DNA from: Clarireedia homoeocarpa
Taxonomy: Eukaryota > Ascomycota > Leotiomycetes > Helotiales > Rutstroemiaceae
Reading direction: 5' to 3'
Assembly: GCA_001465935.1 (NCBI GenBank)
Contig: LNKV01000007.1
Coordinates: 1,116,001-1,180,000, forward strand
Length of the DNA stretch: 64,000 nt
The notes below the pieces were generated by a model. It did no database searches. It was not told the DNA's origin and saw only the letters and a program-made list of their open reading frames with translations. The position numbers and the translations under genes were made by a program. Each line of letters starts with the position of its first letter. The first letter of the stretch is position 1. Of this stretch, positions 1 through 11,900 are shown in pieces.

Positions 1-828
1 GTTTGCTAACTGCCGAGTTGGCAAAGCTTGGTTTCTGACCCCTCCTACTTCATTCCACTTTCTCAACGCTACCGATTTCGGAATATCCACACTTTTTTGC
101 GTGTTGTAGATCAGTGGCATAATGATATCTCACAAAACCCCGAAGACTGCGTGCTTTGGCTCCTTCGAATGTAACATTCCAGCAGAAACATGCATAAGTT
201 GTAAGCACTTGAAGTCGGACTGAACCTAATGAGGATTCTATTTACAAAAAATCTGAGCTTTACGTACATTGGTGCATAGATTATTTCATGACACTAATGT
301 ACATCGTTGGATCACGGTTACTGATATATGAGTTTACTGAGACAATGTTAGTGTGCCAGCTACCTCTCCAGCCGCCCGTGATTAGCGCTTAGAATCACAG
401 CAAATCCCCTGTGCCGCATTCGGTAAAGCTTAAAAGTAAGCTTATGACTAGTTTCAGAAGGCACAGCTTGAAATGATGGACACAATACCCATATTATTCC
501 CACCCGCCCCCTCCCCCCGCCACCTTCCCCCCCCCCCCAAACATAAGTTCAATTTTTTAGGTGGCAAGACACAGGAATAAACAGCTTTTGTTATAGATGA
601 GGGAGAGTATCTTTACCCCCCTGCATAGAGGTTGCTTATCTGTTTGATGGTTTTATTTGTCAACAATAAAAGATCATCCAAAGTCTTTTGCGCAGAGACA
701 AATCGACCGTCTGACTGACGAACCCATCTCCCAAAAAAAACTTCGAATCTTGAGTCGTTCAGTCCTCCTATTTTCCTTCAATTTATCCCGAGCAACTCAT
801 TTTCCTACGCTCAACTCCCACATAGAAC
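1..828. other. Intergenic, no gene seen
   Basis: No conserved coding stretch was found on either strand. The most distinctive feature is a C-rich tract at about 508-539 with a run of uninterrupted C near its end. The last 200 bases are the presumed 5' flank of the UstYa-like gene that starts at 829. Confidence 0.6.
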
Positions 829-1947
829 ATGGCTCCATGGAATTCGAGCAAAAGAATGGCAGCGGAAGAGAAGAAAACTTTCAGTCCGTTGTCACAAAAC
901 TCGTCAATAGACGAACAGACTTCTCCCTTCCTTGACAGTCCTACAGCTGAGGAAACGGATCATACCTACCAACGAGGGCCAGCTTCAATCCCACGTCGGG
1001 CTTTATGTTTGAATATCGGGTTGTTTCTTGCTTCTATGACCCTTTTTGTTGGGTCGGTGGTCATGCATTCGCTTGGCCCAACGGATCGGGAGTGCTCTAC
1101 GAGAATGTCCGCATACTGTAAGTATATGGTGAAGTTATTGACTATTGAAGTTTTGCTGAAGACATTGCTAAATTTTACTTTTCAAATAGCACCGGTCATG
1201 GAGGCCGTTGAATATGAATGGGTCACTTTCGAAAACGAGTTCTCTACGGCGCCTACGAAATACCGAGGAAAGCCGAATGCTGAACTTGAACAAGCATGGA
1301 CTGATTTGTGGAAATGTAAGTCCAGTCCTGCACAGTGATATTGCACAAAGATACTGGGAAAGGACAGCTCTGACTCGTTTCCAGATGGGGCATTTCCCGT
1401 TCCTATTAACAAAGTCGAGGCTCTGAATCAGTCAACGGACCTCGACTGGCGTCGTGTCAATCCAGGAGAGCCTGATAGTCCTACTGTTGGCTTACTGGAG
1501 GGTTTCCATCAAATCCATTGTCTGGTATGTATGCCTGGATCATCTCGGATCTAGTTGGCTAAATTATTGTTTTAGAATCTCATTCGTCAATACACCTACA
1601 AAGATGACTGGGACTACACCAACGCGTCGTCCTGGCAAGGTGGACCAGAGATGGTGCGTTGGCACGTCGATCATTGTATCGAGACATTGCGGATGAATTT
1701 GATGTGCACTGCCGATGTCACTCCGTACCTCATTTGGAACGATCCAGAGGGCTTCAATGGTGAAAGTCCCAGCTTCAACACTTTACACAAATGCCGGAAG
1801 TGGGAGCCTATTGTGGACTGGGTGAAGGAGCACGTGGTTTTTAATGGCACGGCGCTGGAGATGGCCGAGGAAGAGGACAAGGCGAAAGGAATGGCCGGTC
1901 ACTCTGGACATAGTCATGAGAATGGCCATAGCCATACTTCATTCTAA
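829..1947 (+). CDS. UstYa-like (DUF3328) protein, possibly frame-broken
   Basis: Member of the fungal UstYa/DUF3328 family. Known members are membrane-anchored oxidases that cyclise or hydroxylate peptide natural products such as ustiloxin and cyclochlorotine. The ATG at 829 opens a basic N-terminus followed by one transmembrane segment (about residues 62-82). Two HxxHC motifs, HQIHC (about 1507-1521) and HVDHC (about 1660-1674), are the family hallmark. The tail is His/Gly-rich. Introns 1118-1189 (72 nt) and 1525-1575 (51 nt) keep the frame. A third intron must begin near 1316 (GTAAGT), but every AG up to 1367 leads to an early stop: the two flanking exons share a frame that no canonical splice restores. 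This may be a one-base indel near the GGGAAAGG run at 1356-1363, an unusual splice, or a sequencing error. The family call is firm; an intact product is not. Confidence 0.72.
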
Positions 1948-2191
1948 ATTTATGTTTCCTTGTATATAGAAAGTCATAGTATGTCTCGTCCTAGAAATGA
2001 ATGAGAAATATATTTCCTGAGTGGACAGCAGCGCAAACATCTTTCTAGCATATAGATTCACATTCATGTTTGGCTTTCTGAAATTAGGAGCGAAATGAAT
2101 TGTAATTGAATTTAGGCCTAAGTTTTGTACATCAAGATAACCTAAAGATTGAAATTCTGCCTTTCCGCCCTAATTCCGTGGCTAAATCCGT

Positions 2192-2902
2192 CTAGCACAT
2201 ATGAAATTCCACCTTCACCCTCGTATTCACATCGGTCCATGGATGCTCAAACTTCGTCCGCAGTGCATCTGAACAATGATGAACATGGTCGTAAGAGAGA
2301 TCTCTATTAGTCAACAAAACCCCCGAGCCTGATTGTGAACGAGTGAATTTCCTCCATGTAAAAGCACAATGCTCAATATGTTGACCCCACGTCGAATATA
2401 GATTCCTCTCCCCCGCCAAGGCCACAGAGATGTCCACCTGCTCGCCTTCGTCGTACTTGTCGGTATAGTACTCCCAGTCTCGAATCTTCAGCCATTCCTC
2501 TTGCAAGACTGGATCGAAGCACGGTTCGGGAACCCATGCATAGGTATGAATTTGAAACTTGCAACCCATTGCTCTCGCCTCAGCGGGGTTGTCACCGCAA
2601 TGGAGAATGTTGATAGATGATGGACCCGATTTCTGAGAGTCTCCTCCTTTGTGGACTTCGAGACCTCCGTCATAGGAGGCTTGCGAGTTCGCTCTTTGTG
2701 CCTGGCTAAGAAGGGCGATAACGCCCAAGCTCCATAGCAACGATGCAACAAGAGCTCCCAGAAGGACGAAAAGAAGAACCTGAGTACGGTTCTTCTTGGT
2801 CATTTGTTTTGGAAATCGGATCTGAGGTTTTGCTTCAGCTTCTGAATCGGAGTCGGACATCAGAGGCTCAGAGAGCCGGTCGTGTTTGGTAGATTGACTC
2901 AT
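2192..2902 (-). CDS. Single-TM protein with two HxxHC motifs, UstYa-like
   Basis: Uninterrupted single-exon reading frame of 236 residues starting at an ATG (2900-2902). A hydrophilic, acidic-then-basic N-terminus precedes one membrane segment at residues 41-66. The outer domain holds conserved-looking CGDNPAEARAMGC and WVPEPC stretches (residues 102-128) and two HxxHC motifs, HIEHC (175-179) and HVHHC (206-210), as in UstYa-type oxidases. The overall layout differs from classical DUF3328 proteins, so it may belong to a sister family often found as a hypothetical membrane protein. It is convergent with the first UstYa-like gene, 244 bp between stop codons. A membrane-tethered oxidase acting on a peptide product is plausible but inferred. 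Confidence 0.65.
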   Translation of the reverse strand: MSQSTKHDRLSEPLMSDSDSEAEAKPQIRFPKQMTKKNRTQVLLFVLLGALVASLLWSLGVIALLSQAQRANSQASYDGGLEVHKGGDSQKSGPSSINILHCGDNPAEARAMGCKFQIHTYAWVPEPCFDPVLQEEWLKIRDWEYYTDKYDEGEQVDISVALAGERNLYSTWGQHIEHCAFTWRKFTRSQSGSGVLLTNRDLSYDHVHHCSDALRTKFEHPWTDVNTRVKVEFHMC

Positions 2903-5062
2903 TCTGATGTTGGGTGCTCTTGAGTTTTTGCACTAGAAGGGCTAGGATTCTGAAAAAACTGTATGCCACTCGGAATCGAAAAGACTCATGAACACCTCCA
3001 ACACCTCACTCACAATGGGGAGAGCATTTGACCCCATCTTCCTCGCCATTCCGCCATCGGCCGGAAAAACATTCTTCGCCGATGCAGGATGTACATCTCA
3101 GGATCTTAGCTACGGTGCTTATTGCACATCTTACGTAGGGATCTTCATGCAGATCGCACATCATTCAGCTTTACGTGATTTTGGGAGGGAACTCTAACCG
3201 GCTACCTGTCTCGCATCCACACTCTGATGTCACCTTCCGCTTTGAAGACAATGATCACATCACCAGTGGGTGGTGGATGACTCGACAGGTCACGAGACGA
3301 CCAATAATTTTTGCGAGGTTGGGCAAATGCAAAATGCAGTCGGTCTGTGATGCCCTTAGATGTTCTGGGCCGCACGCGCGCTAGTTGCTGATTAAGTGGG
3401 TTTCACAATATCAGGTAAGTTGACGAGAATCCTACTTGATATAGTCCGCCCCACAGATAAGCTGCGCAGGTACCAAACAAAGCTTGACGAAAGCTTGTCG
3501 AAAGCTTGATTGGTTTTTTTCGGCGAGACGGAACTAAAAGCTTATGCATGTCAGATCGTGCTATGAGGCTCGGACCATGTGGGTCGAGCTCGTCAAGTGG
3601 CAGTTTTACATAAGGGAACGTGAGTTGTCATTTTATTTTTTTACGCAAATTACTAACTAGAAGATCAATTGCCGTGTTTGCAGTCTCACCTAGACCTGCA
3701 TATTGCACCATAAGCATATTACTAACTAGAAGGCCAATTGCCGTGTTTGCAGCCTCAACTAGATACCGCATCATAAGCATGTAAGCAAGGAACACAATCC
3801 ACCCTTTACCTATTAGCCGGCAACCTATTAGCCGGCATACAGTAGGAAAGTGTATTTAGCCTGGCCTTAGCGAGTGCGAACGTCGTCCCTGCGTGGTTTG
3901 AAGGTCTCACAAGAGAGAATAAATTGCACCTTCCTATCGAAGGTAGCAGTTGTTTTAGTTACGACCCGCAACTAGCCGCCGTCCCACTTGTTGAGGACCC
4001 AGAATGGATTAGCCGCGTAGTTGTCAAAAAAAGCGTGCATAGGCACTCATACAGTACTGGATCACTGCTACGTTTATCTGCGGGCTGTCTCTGTGGCAAA
4101 ACCCACCAAATAACATTTGTTCTTGAAGAGTACTAGATCACTTCCACATTCCGTAGTCTAGGTAGTTTCCGCACACTCAACCCGAGTTTTGCTACGTTTA
4201 TCTGCGGCCTATCTCTTCGTGTAACCTAATAGTGGCCGCAGTGAACTGGGTGTTAGATTAGGGGGTGTGTTATCGCAGGTCATATCTCGCTTAGTATAGT
4301 TGCAGGGGAAGGTTGCTCTATCAAGAAGGTACTCGTTCGCCTAGCTAGCCTGTCAGGACTCTGATCCTATTTGTTAGCTTCACCCACTATGTATTTATCT
4401 TCCGGAGGACAGATTCTCGAGATAATCAAGTCCACTTGAATCAATATTCACACTCCTCAATCTTTCTGCCGCAATGGACACTCGCGATGACAAACTATAA
4501 AATAAATGCCACTCTATATTACTATAACCCCCCCACCCCCCATGAACAAAAAAACGGTATTACAACGGTATTACAACCAATTAAATGCACACCTGCCGCT
4601 TTCGGCAGTTTTTAGTTCCCCTAGGGCTTCAGCCACGCCCGCTTGCCCGGTGTGTCCTCAATAACTCCATGGGGTGTCGTATTATAGTTGATGGACGTTT
4701 CTCGCTTAGCCCAACCACCAACAAATTCTAGCACCTGAACGATAAAAATTGGTATTTCAATTTGTCTCAATCATAGCAAGGCTAGTTTTATGAATTATGC
4801 TTCAACCTGAGGTTATAATATTTTGAGGTTCAATTTTAATTTTACTTTGAGATATTCAAAGTGACTAAGCTAGGAAATGTACCGGGAAAGACGGTGAGAT
4901 GCTGGCTATACCTACATAATAGACCATCTTTGTGATAGACTTATAACAATAACATGACACGTACCAATTAATTGAGTTGTTGCAATTACGATCCTCAAAT
5001 CCCCTGCCAACCTTATCACTTGACAGTTCAATTGTGAGGTGCCTAATCAACTCCATTGAACG
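2903..5062. other. Gene-free interval with short repeats
   Basis: No gene could be supported on either strand. I looked specifically for a small secreted repeat-bearing precursor peptide next to the UstYa-like genes and found none. The interval contains three phased copies of an AAAGCTTG-type unit near 3478-3509, a tandem duplication at 3651-3780, and two copies of a GCTACGTTTATCTGCGG motif (about 4068 and 4191). A poly-C stretch lies near 4527-4540. The texture suggests decayed repetitive DNA. Confidence 0.5.
3651..3780. repeat. Tandem duplication, two ~60-69 bp units
   Basis: Two adjacent copies begin with TACTAACTAGAAG and end in CATAAGCAT: 3651-3717 and 3720-3780. They share the inner stretch CAATTGCCGTGTTTGCAG. 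The copies differ by substitutions and a short deletion, so the duplication is not recent. Confidence 0.75.
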
Positions 5063-6913
5063 ATGAGGGGGCTGAAGATGTGGCCGAGAAGCTTTGCGGC
5101 AGTAGCATACTGGCTGTTATGGCTGCTGCGAGCTTCAAGCGTAGCAGCAGGAGCTTTCAGTAGCTATGGTGGTCCTGGCCGTGGTCATGCTGCATTCCAT
5201 GAGCAGCGACGCCTACGCGAAGCAGCTCACTCGACTAAGGATTCACAGCATCAGAGGGTCGAGAGGCGTAGTGGACAATATTTGAATGAGCAAACAAAAG
5301 GTTCGTCTGACCTGACTTCAGGATATAACTGTAGATGCTGATAAGATGCCATTCTATCAGCCTTCGCCGTGGATAGTTCCGCGATCCCAGATGTTGACTT
5401 TGACGTGGGAGAGTCATATGCTGGTCTACTCCCAATTTCCAATCTCCCCGAGGAGGACCGGAAACTCTACTTCTGGTTTTTCCCCTCGACGAATCCAGAT
5501 GCGACTGAAGATATCACCATATGGTTGAACGGCGGTCCAGGATGCAGCTCACTGGAAGGCTTCCTCCAAGAAAACGGCCCCTTTCTATGGCAGTATGGCA
5601 CCTTCAGGCCCATCTCGAATCCATACAGTTGGCACCGTCTCACGAACATGATCTGGATCGATCAACCTCTTGGGACCGGCTTCTCGGTTGGTCAGGCGAA
5701 TGTGACTTCACAAGTGGACGTTGGTACACAATTCTTAGGCTTCTGGAAGAATTTTGTGGAACTGTTCAAACTGCAGGGGAAGAAATTTTACCTAACCGGG
5801 GAGTCGTATGCTGGTTCGTGATGCCTTCTGTATTCTGTTTCTCTGGTCAAATAGGTCTAGACCACTCACTGACCTTCTGAGTTGCAGGAATGTTCGTTCC
5901 TTATATCGCGAACGCAATGTTGGATGCAAATGATACCAGTCTTTACAATCTGGACGGCATCATGATTTATGACCCGACCCTTGCATCCAAAGATGTCGAG
6001 AGAGAGCTCTTTGCATATTCGACGTACGAGACTTGGTCGAAGCTGTTTGCGTTCAATCAGACATTTGCTGATGAAATTCGTACACGAGCCAAGTCATGCG
6101 GCGCGACCGATTTCATCGAAAAATATATGACTTTTCCTCCAATTGGGCGGATGCCACCCGCTCCCTCGGGTTGTGATCTGTACTATACCATCGGAGACAA
6201 TGCTTTCATTCCCAACCCGGTAAGCGCTTCCCTCTCCTATTTTCCTAGTTATTGCTCACCAAAGGCAGTGTTGGGACCCCTATCACCTAGCGACGACATG
6301 TCCAAATCTGTGGGATGTGCTCGGCTCCCCTGGGGCATACCCCTACGTTCCAGCTGGCGCATCTATCTATTTCAACAGACCCGAAGTGCAAAAGGCTATT
6401 CATGCTCCTAACTATACCTGGTCCGAGTGCACGGACAACCCAGTTTTCGTCAACGACACCGATCTGACGGCCGCCGCTGGTCTGTGGACCAGTCAGACGG
6501 TTTTGCCACGGGTCATCGAAAAGGTCAGTCGAGCTATTATTGGCCAAGGCGACATGGACTACACGATTCTTCCAAACGCGACGCTTCTTGCGATCCAGAA
6601 TATGACGTGGGGTGGGCAGCAAGGCTTTCAATCTCCGGTTGATGGAATGTTTTATGTCCCGCCGGATGCGAACATGTCGGCCGCATCAGGAATCATGGGC
6701 CGAACAAGGTCGGAAAGAGGGTTGACGTTTGTGGAAGTCAGTTTGTGCGGGCATATGGGTAAGTCAGCTCAGATCATAGGTCAACGTAAACTAATGTGAT
6801 TGTCAGTTCCCCAGTATCAACCTAGTGCGGCGTTCAGACATTTGGAATTCTTGCTAGGCCGAGTAGAAAGCCTGGAGAGCGAGGTACCATTCACTGTTAA
6901 GCCAATCAATTAG
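5063..6913 (+). CDS. Secreted serine carboxypeptidase (peptidase family S10)
   Basis: Removes C-terminal residues from peptides; such enzymes act in the secretory pathway, vacuole or outside the cell. The ATG at 5063 gives a hydrophobic signal peptide (about residues 10-30). Exons: 5063-5300, 5361-5813, 5888-6219, 6269-6758 and 6807-6913, giving 539 residues, normal for the family. Visible hallmarks are the substrate-binding WLNGGPGCSS, the nucleophile motif GESYAG (split by an intron after Ala), the Asp region GQGDMDYTILPN, and the catalytic His in CGHMVP, also at a splice junction. Many N-x-S/T sites suggest glycosylation. Its stop lies only 83 bp from the stop of the opposing tRNA synthetase gene. 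Lying beside UstYa-like genes, it could trim a peptide product, but this family is also common in general nutrition. All catalytic residues are present. Confidence 0.93.
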
Positions 6914-6996
6914 AAAAAATCTGCCCTAGAGACCTCAGTAGAAATATTTTAAATATATCATTCTTTCATTGATTTCATTGTCCTTGTTATAGTCAT

Positions 6997-8458
6997 CTAC
7001 GAATTATTTCTTCTACCCTGATTCCACACAAGAGGCCGCACCTTCATAAACTCATCAAGCAGCTCGTCAGTAATTGTTGCACGACGAGCTTGATACGCCT
7101 TCACAAATTCTTGCAGCTTGACGATGCATTTCTTCTTCAATTCACCCGTGAGAAGCTCTCCTTTCACGTAGCCAGTCCGGATCTGCTCGAGTTCCTCATC
7201 ATCATCGGTGAAGAAACTGAGATATTGATAGGAAACGTCTACGTCTGGATTACCACCCAATCGACGTTGTTCCTCCAATGTGTCACGACCACCAGAAAAG
7301 GCATACTTATTAATTTTCTTCTCACTGTAGACATGATTAGGAGATAGCCTAGCTATATTTCAGAATGAGACATACATTTGCTTCGGGGTATCATTCATGA
7401 AAATGGCGCTGGAATCAATGGAAGCACTCATTTTGGATCCGGGGCCTTGTAGTGCCGGGAAGAATTTGGCGTGGATCAATGCCGGTTTAGGGTAATTGAG
7501 ACGTGGTGCTACATCACGACATACGCGGAAATAGGGGTCTTGATCGATCGCGCATGGGATGAGAGAGGGGATTTTTGCGTTTTTTTTCTGGTCCGGTCCG
7601 AAGATGTGAGGGAAAGTGGTTGCAAAGGCTGTAGCTGATTGAACTGCAACGTAGTGAGATTTGCCAATGTTGTCACTGTACCGAGGGCACAACAGAGCGT
7701 CAGTAAATGCTTCCCCTGCAAACACGATGACATAGAGGGACTGTGGTACCTGTCATTGAAGCCAAAGACTGCTTTACTTGTATTGTACGTGATGAGGCGA
7801 GATATCTGCACCACATTTTCGTAGAAAGCTTTGCCCATGAAGTCGAAGTCACTGAATAAGAATGTCTTTTTCAGGTCGAAACCTACGGCCAAGATGTCTT
7901 TGGCATTTCCCCGGGTGAATGCTCGCATCTCCTCCAAAGTGTGAGCTTTTTTGCCAAAGATGATTTTCTCGTCGTCGGTCATCATGATGACCAGAGGCAC
8001 ATCAAAAACATCTTGCAACCACCTGAGCATAATAATCAGCATTTCTTTGACCCATCGCCATGAAATGAGAAAGCTACCCACTTGGTAAACGTGAAGGGAA
8101 CCATATGGCCCAGGTGCATGCTATCACTACTGGGTCCCCGACCGGTGTACAAGAAAAAGGGCTCACCCTTCTCATGCCGACTAAGAATCCAGTCAAGGTC
8201 CCTATGGCTGAAGACGAGATTTCGCCGAAGGAAAGGGTGTGGTGGATGACCTGTTACTCGCTCGAAGCGCTCCAGGAGGTCGGTGGAGATCAATTGAGTC
8301 CCAAAAGTTTGGACGAGTCGATCGTAGTCAATCTCCTTCAGCTTTCCGTCAACAACGGCACCGCTAACGCTCCAGGGATTGATATTTTGAGCGGCATCTT
8401 GAGGTTGAGCCAAATCAGCCAGCAAGGGAGAGGCCTGTGGTGGTGGTGCTTCCTCCAT
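6997..8458 (-). CDS. Tryptophanyl-tRNA synthetase, eukaryotic cytosolic type
   Basis: Charges tRNA-Trp with tryptophan using ATP (class Ic synthetase). Four exons on the minus strand: 8458-8082, 8022-7750, 7675-7376 and 7324-6997, giving 425 residues, close to the yeast cytosolic enzyme. Visible motifs are YTGRGPSSDSMHLGH (HIGH-equivalent), TDDEK, PCAIDQDPYFR, and KMSAS (KMSKS-equivalent). The C-terminal GGNPDVDVSYQYL region is typical. No mitochondrial presequence is obvious; the ATG at 8458 is the first in frame. The gene is divergent from the ABCC transporter with about 510 bp between start codons. It may be the ordinary housekeeping WRS1 or a second copy; the window cannot decide. If it is a second copy inside a metabolite cluster, a self-resistance role would be worth testing. 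Confidence 0.95.
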
Positions 8459-8735
8459 ATCTGTGCTCTTGAAAGAGTGCGCTGGGAGGAGGAGATAGGA
8501 GAAGTCTTTGTGAGTCAACTGCCATTATGAGTCGACTCGACTAGGGTGTGATGCAGTGAAATTACGTAAGTATGCACGGGTTATCATTGGAGAGTCTATG
8601 TTGTACCGTAATACCAATTCAGCAGGTCGGTTATCGTGCGTACATGCGTAATATGTAGGTCTTGCATAACTGTAATTAAGTGCAGTCTAACATAATACAG
8701 GTATAAAAATTACATTACCAAGTATAGTGCGGAGC

Positions 8736-8771
8736 GATATTACCGGCAATATTACCGGCGATATTACCGAC
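8736..8771. promoter_or_regulatory. Three phased 12-bp repeats in a divergent promoter
   Basis: Three back-to-back copies of RATATTACCGRC lie at 8736-8747, 8748-8759 and 8760-8771, between the divergent tRNA synthetase and ABC transporter genes. Each copy carries a CCG triplet, the half-site recognised by many fungal Zn2Cys6 activators. A regulatory role is inferred from position and exact 12-bp phasing only. Confidence 0.45.
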
Positions 8772-8970
8772 GATCTACTTTGTACTCTACAGAAACATTG
8801 CATTGTTGCATCTCACTTTAAACTCTTCTAAATAAGGAGTTGGTCGAATTATCGCGTCGGCCTGAGCCTCATTAGCCTTCCGTACATTTTCCCATGATCC
8901 TTCAATCATCGCTGTCTGAACCATCTTGCAATCCTCGTGTTTGCACTCCATTCTCACGAGCGTTGCCAGA

Positions 8971-11900
8971 ATGTCCGCAACAACACTCTGTCTTGAGGTA
9001 TGATTCATTCGAGTTTAATCCTTCTTCTTCCACTGTCTCCCGAGTTGTAATATAATATTACTGGAAACCCCCGAAGTACACCACTGATTTTCGAGAGAAG
9101 ATTGCTAACTCGAAGATGTCGATCGTAGGCCGACCTGCGCTTGGGTCCATTTGTCCCCTCCAACTGTCGTAACGGCTTTGATTTTACCCTGTACTTTGAG
9201 CAGATCTTTTTCTCCAACGTTCCTGCCGTTTTATTCATGATCCTTGGAGTTTGGCGTCTCGCGCGTCTATCACGTGCCAGCGTTGCTACCATTCCATCTC
9301 CCATTCACAAAATCAAACTAGTGAGTATCCAGTATATACATCCTGCATCTCACAGAATCGCTAATTGCTAACATGCTACCTTTAGACCAGCTACACTGTC
9401 CTTGGAGCTTTACAGTTAGCACTCTTGGCGCTTTGGTGTCTTCCTGCCAGCCAGCGTAATGATGCCTCCATCCCATCCGCCTCCTTGTCCACAGCAACTA
9501 CCCTCATCCTTGCCGTTCTATCTCATTATGAACAGCTCCGGTCGATTCGACCATCTTCGTTGCTGAACCTGTACCTGTTCATCTCCATTCTGTTTGATGC
9601 GACTCAAGCACGGACGTTGTGGTTGCGTGGTACCGGTGGTGGCTCGATTCGCGTTATTTTCACAGTCAGTCTGGCTGTCAAGCTCCTAATCATAGCTCTT
9701 GAAGCACGAGAGAAGAAGCCAATCCCCAAGATAAAAGGCTGCGGGCTATCTCCTGAGACTACCGCCAGTGTGTTCAATCGCAGTGTCTTCTGGTGGCTAA
9801 ACCAACTCTTCTGGAGTGGCTATAGAAATCCATTGGCACTCAGTGATCTATATCCTCTTGAACCTGATATGTCATCGATAAAGCTTGTAGAAGGGCTGGC
9901 GAAAGTCTGGGTGCAAAGTAAGAGCTCCCTCATGCCCAACCATTTCTTATCTTTGATTAATGTACTTTCTAGCCCAGCAAAGCCGAAAATATTGCCTACT
10001 GATTGCCGTTGCATCAGCACTGCGGTGGCCCCTACTTATCCCGATACCCGCCCGGCTTGCCCTGATCGGATTTAAGTATTGTCAACCTTTTCTGCTATCT
10101 GCGGCAGTGAATTATATAGAGCAACCGGGGGATCTTCGCTCAAGAGATGTTGGATTTGGCTTGATCGGTGCTACTGCCATCATCTATGTTGGTATCGCGG
10201 TCAGTAAACTACCAAACACAAAGCGGAATGACTCCAGCTGACAAGCATTAGTTGAGTACCGGAATCTACAACTTCAAAGTCTATCGTGCAACTACCATGA
10301 TTCGCGGCTCGCTGGTCAGTATGATCTACCGAAAGACACTACAAATTCGTCTGAGTGATGCGAGTACATCAGCAGCGCTTACTCTTGCAAGCTCGGACGT
10401 CGATCGAATAGGGCTGTCACTCGAAAGCGCACATGAGATCTGGGCAAGTAGCATCGAGTCTGTGATAGCTATTGTGCTTTTGCAAAAAGAGCTCGGATGG
10501 GCCTGCATCGCCCCTGTCCTTTTGGCATTTTGTAGGTCCCAAAACCTAATCCTTGAACAATACTAAGACAAGCTAGCTGCCACGGCTGGAAATTCCTGGA
10601 TCGCGAGATATGTTCCAAAACGGCAACGTGAGTGGGGTGCTGCCATTCAGAAGCGAGTCGCAACAACCTCTTCGGTTCTTCGGAACATGAAAAGCGTGAA
10701 GATGATGGGTCTCAGTGACAAGGTCGGCAGAATTATTCAGACTTCTAGAGTCTACGAGTTGGATCTATCAAAGCGCTACCGTAGTTTCTTTGCCTATATG
10801 ACAATCCTGGGTTAGTTCCTCCTTCTGGCACGGCTCCAAGAGTCTTTAAGCAACTAACAATCTTTCTTCAGCATCCATTCCTGTCCAGTTATCTGCTCCC
10901 TTGACTTTTCTCATCTACATCGTTGGGGTAAAGTGGTACAGCAGCGATGATATCGTAGCCCGAGCCTTCTACTCCCTCTCCTTGATCCAGCTCCTGACGA
11001 CTCCTCTACAAAAGGTCTTGTCATCTCTCCCAACATTTGCTGCATCACTGGGTTCATTCCAACGAATTCAAGCCTACCTTGTGCTCGGTGACCGGATTGA
11101 TGAGAGAATCCTGGAAATGAGTCCCGCTCCCTCGGTATCATATTCTCGGACCAATATGCAGCAAGATGACATCGCAATGGACGATATATACTCTATCGGA
11201 AGTGTCTCCCAGGCAGACTCTCGGGACTTCGCAATCTCTTGTCGCAATGGAAACATTGCCTTCTCATCAGACAGCAAGCTCATCTTACATGACATTAATA
11301 TTACTTGCGCGAAAGGGACACTCACAATGATAATTGGTCCGATTGGTTCTGGCAAAACCGTATTGATGAATGCTATCCTTGGAGAGATGGTGATCACTGG
11401 GGGTTCTCTAACCTCGAGCTTCTCGCAGATAGCCTACTGCCCGCAGACACCTTGGGTCATTAATGCAACCATCAAGGAAAACATCCTCGATCACACTGCT
11501 TTCGATGAAAAGTGGTACAATACCGTCCTCTGGAGCTGCGCATTGGATGAAGATATCAAGTATATGCCGGCGGCCGATAACACTGCCGTAGGCAGTCGCG
11601 GCATCACCTTGAGCGGCGGACAAAAACAACGTCTCTCACTTGCAAGAGCAGTATACGCGCGTAAGCATTTGGTGATCTTGGATGATGTGCTCAGCGCCCT
11701 CGATGCACGTACGGAGAAGCTCGTATTTGAGCGACTATTTTCTGAGAATGGTCTCTTTCGCAGTCATAAAACAACGGTGATCTTAGTTACCCATAGTCTT
11801 CAGCGAACTCGCGCCGCAGACCAGATAGTTGGCTTGGGCCAGGATGGACATGTTGTCCAGCACGGAACGTTTGAGGATTTGAATTTGCAAGATGGGTGTA

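Noticed and set aside
2988..3197. A 69-codon ATG frame next to the UstYa-like genes, considered as a RiPP precursor
   Set aside because: No signal peptide, no internal repeats and no Kex2 (KR) spacing; it looks random.
8787..9008. A 73-residue minus-strand ATG frame upstream of the ABC transporter
   Set aside because: It overlaps the first exon of the transporter and part of the shared promoter, and resembles no known family.
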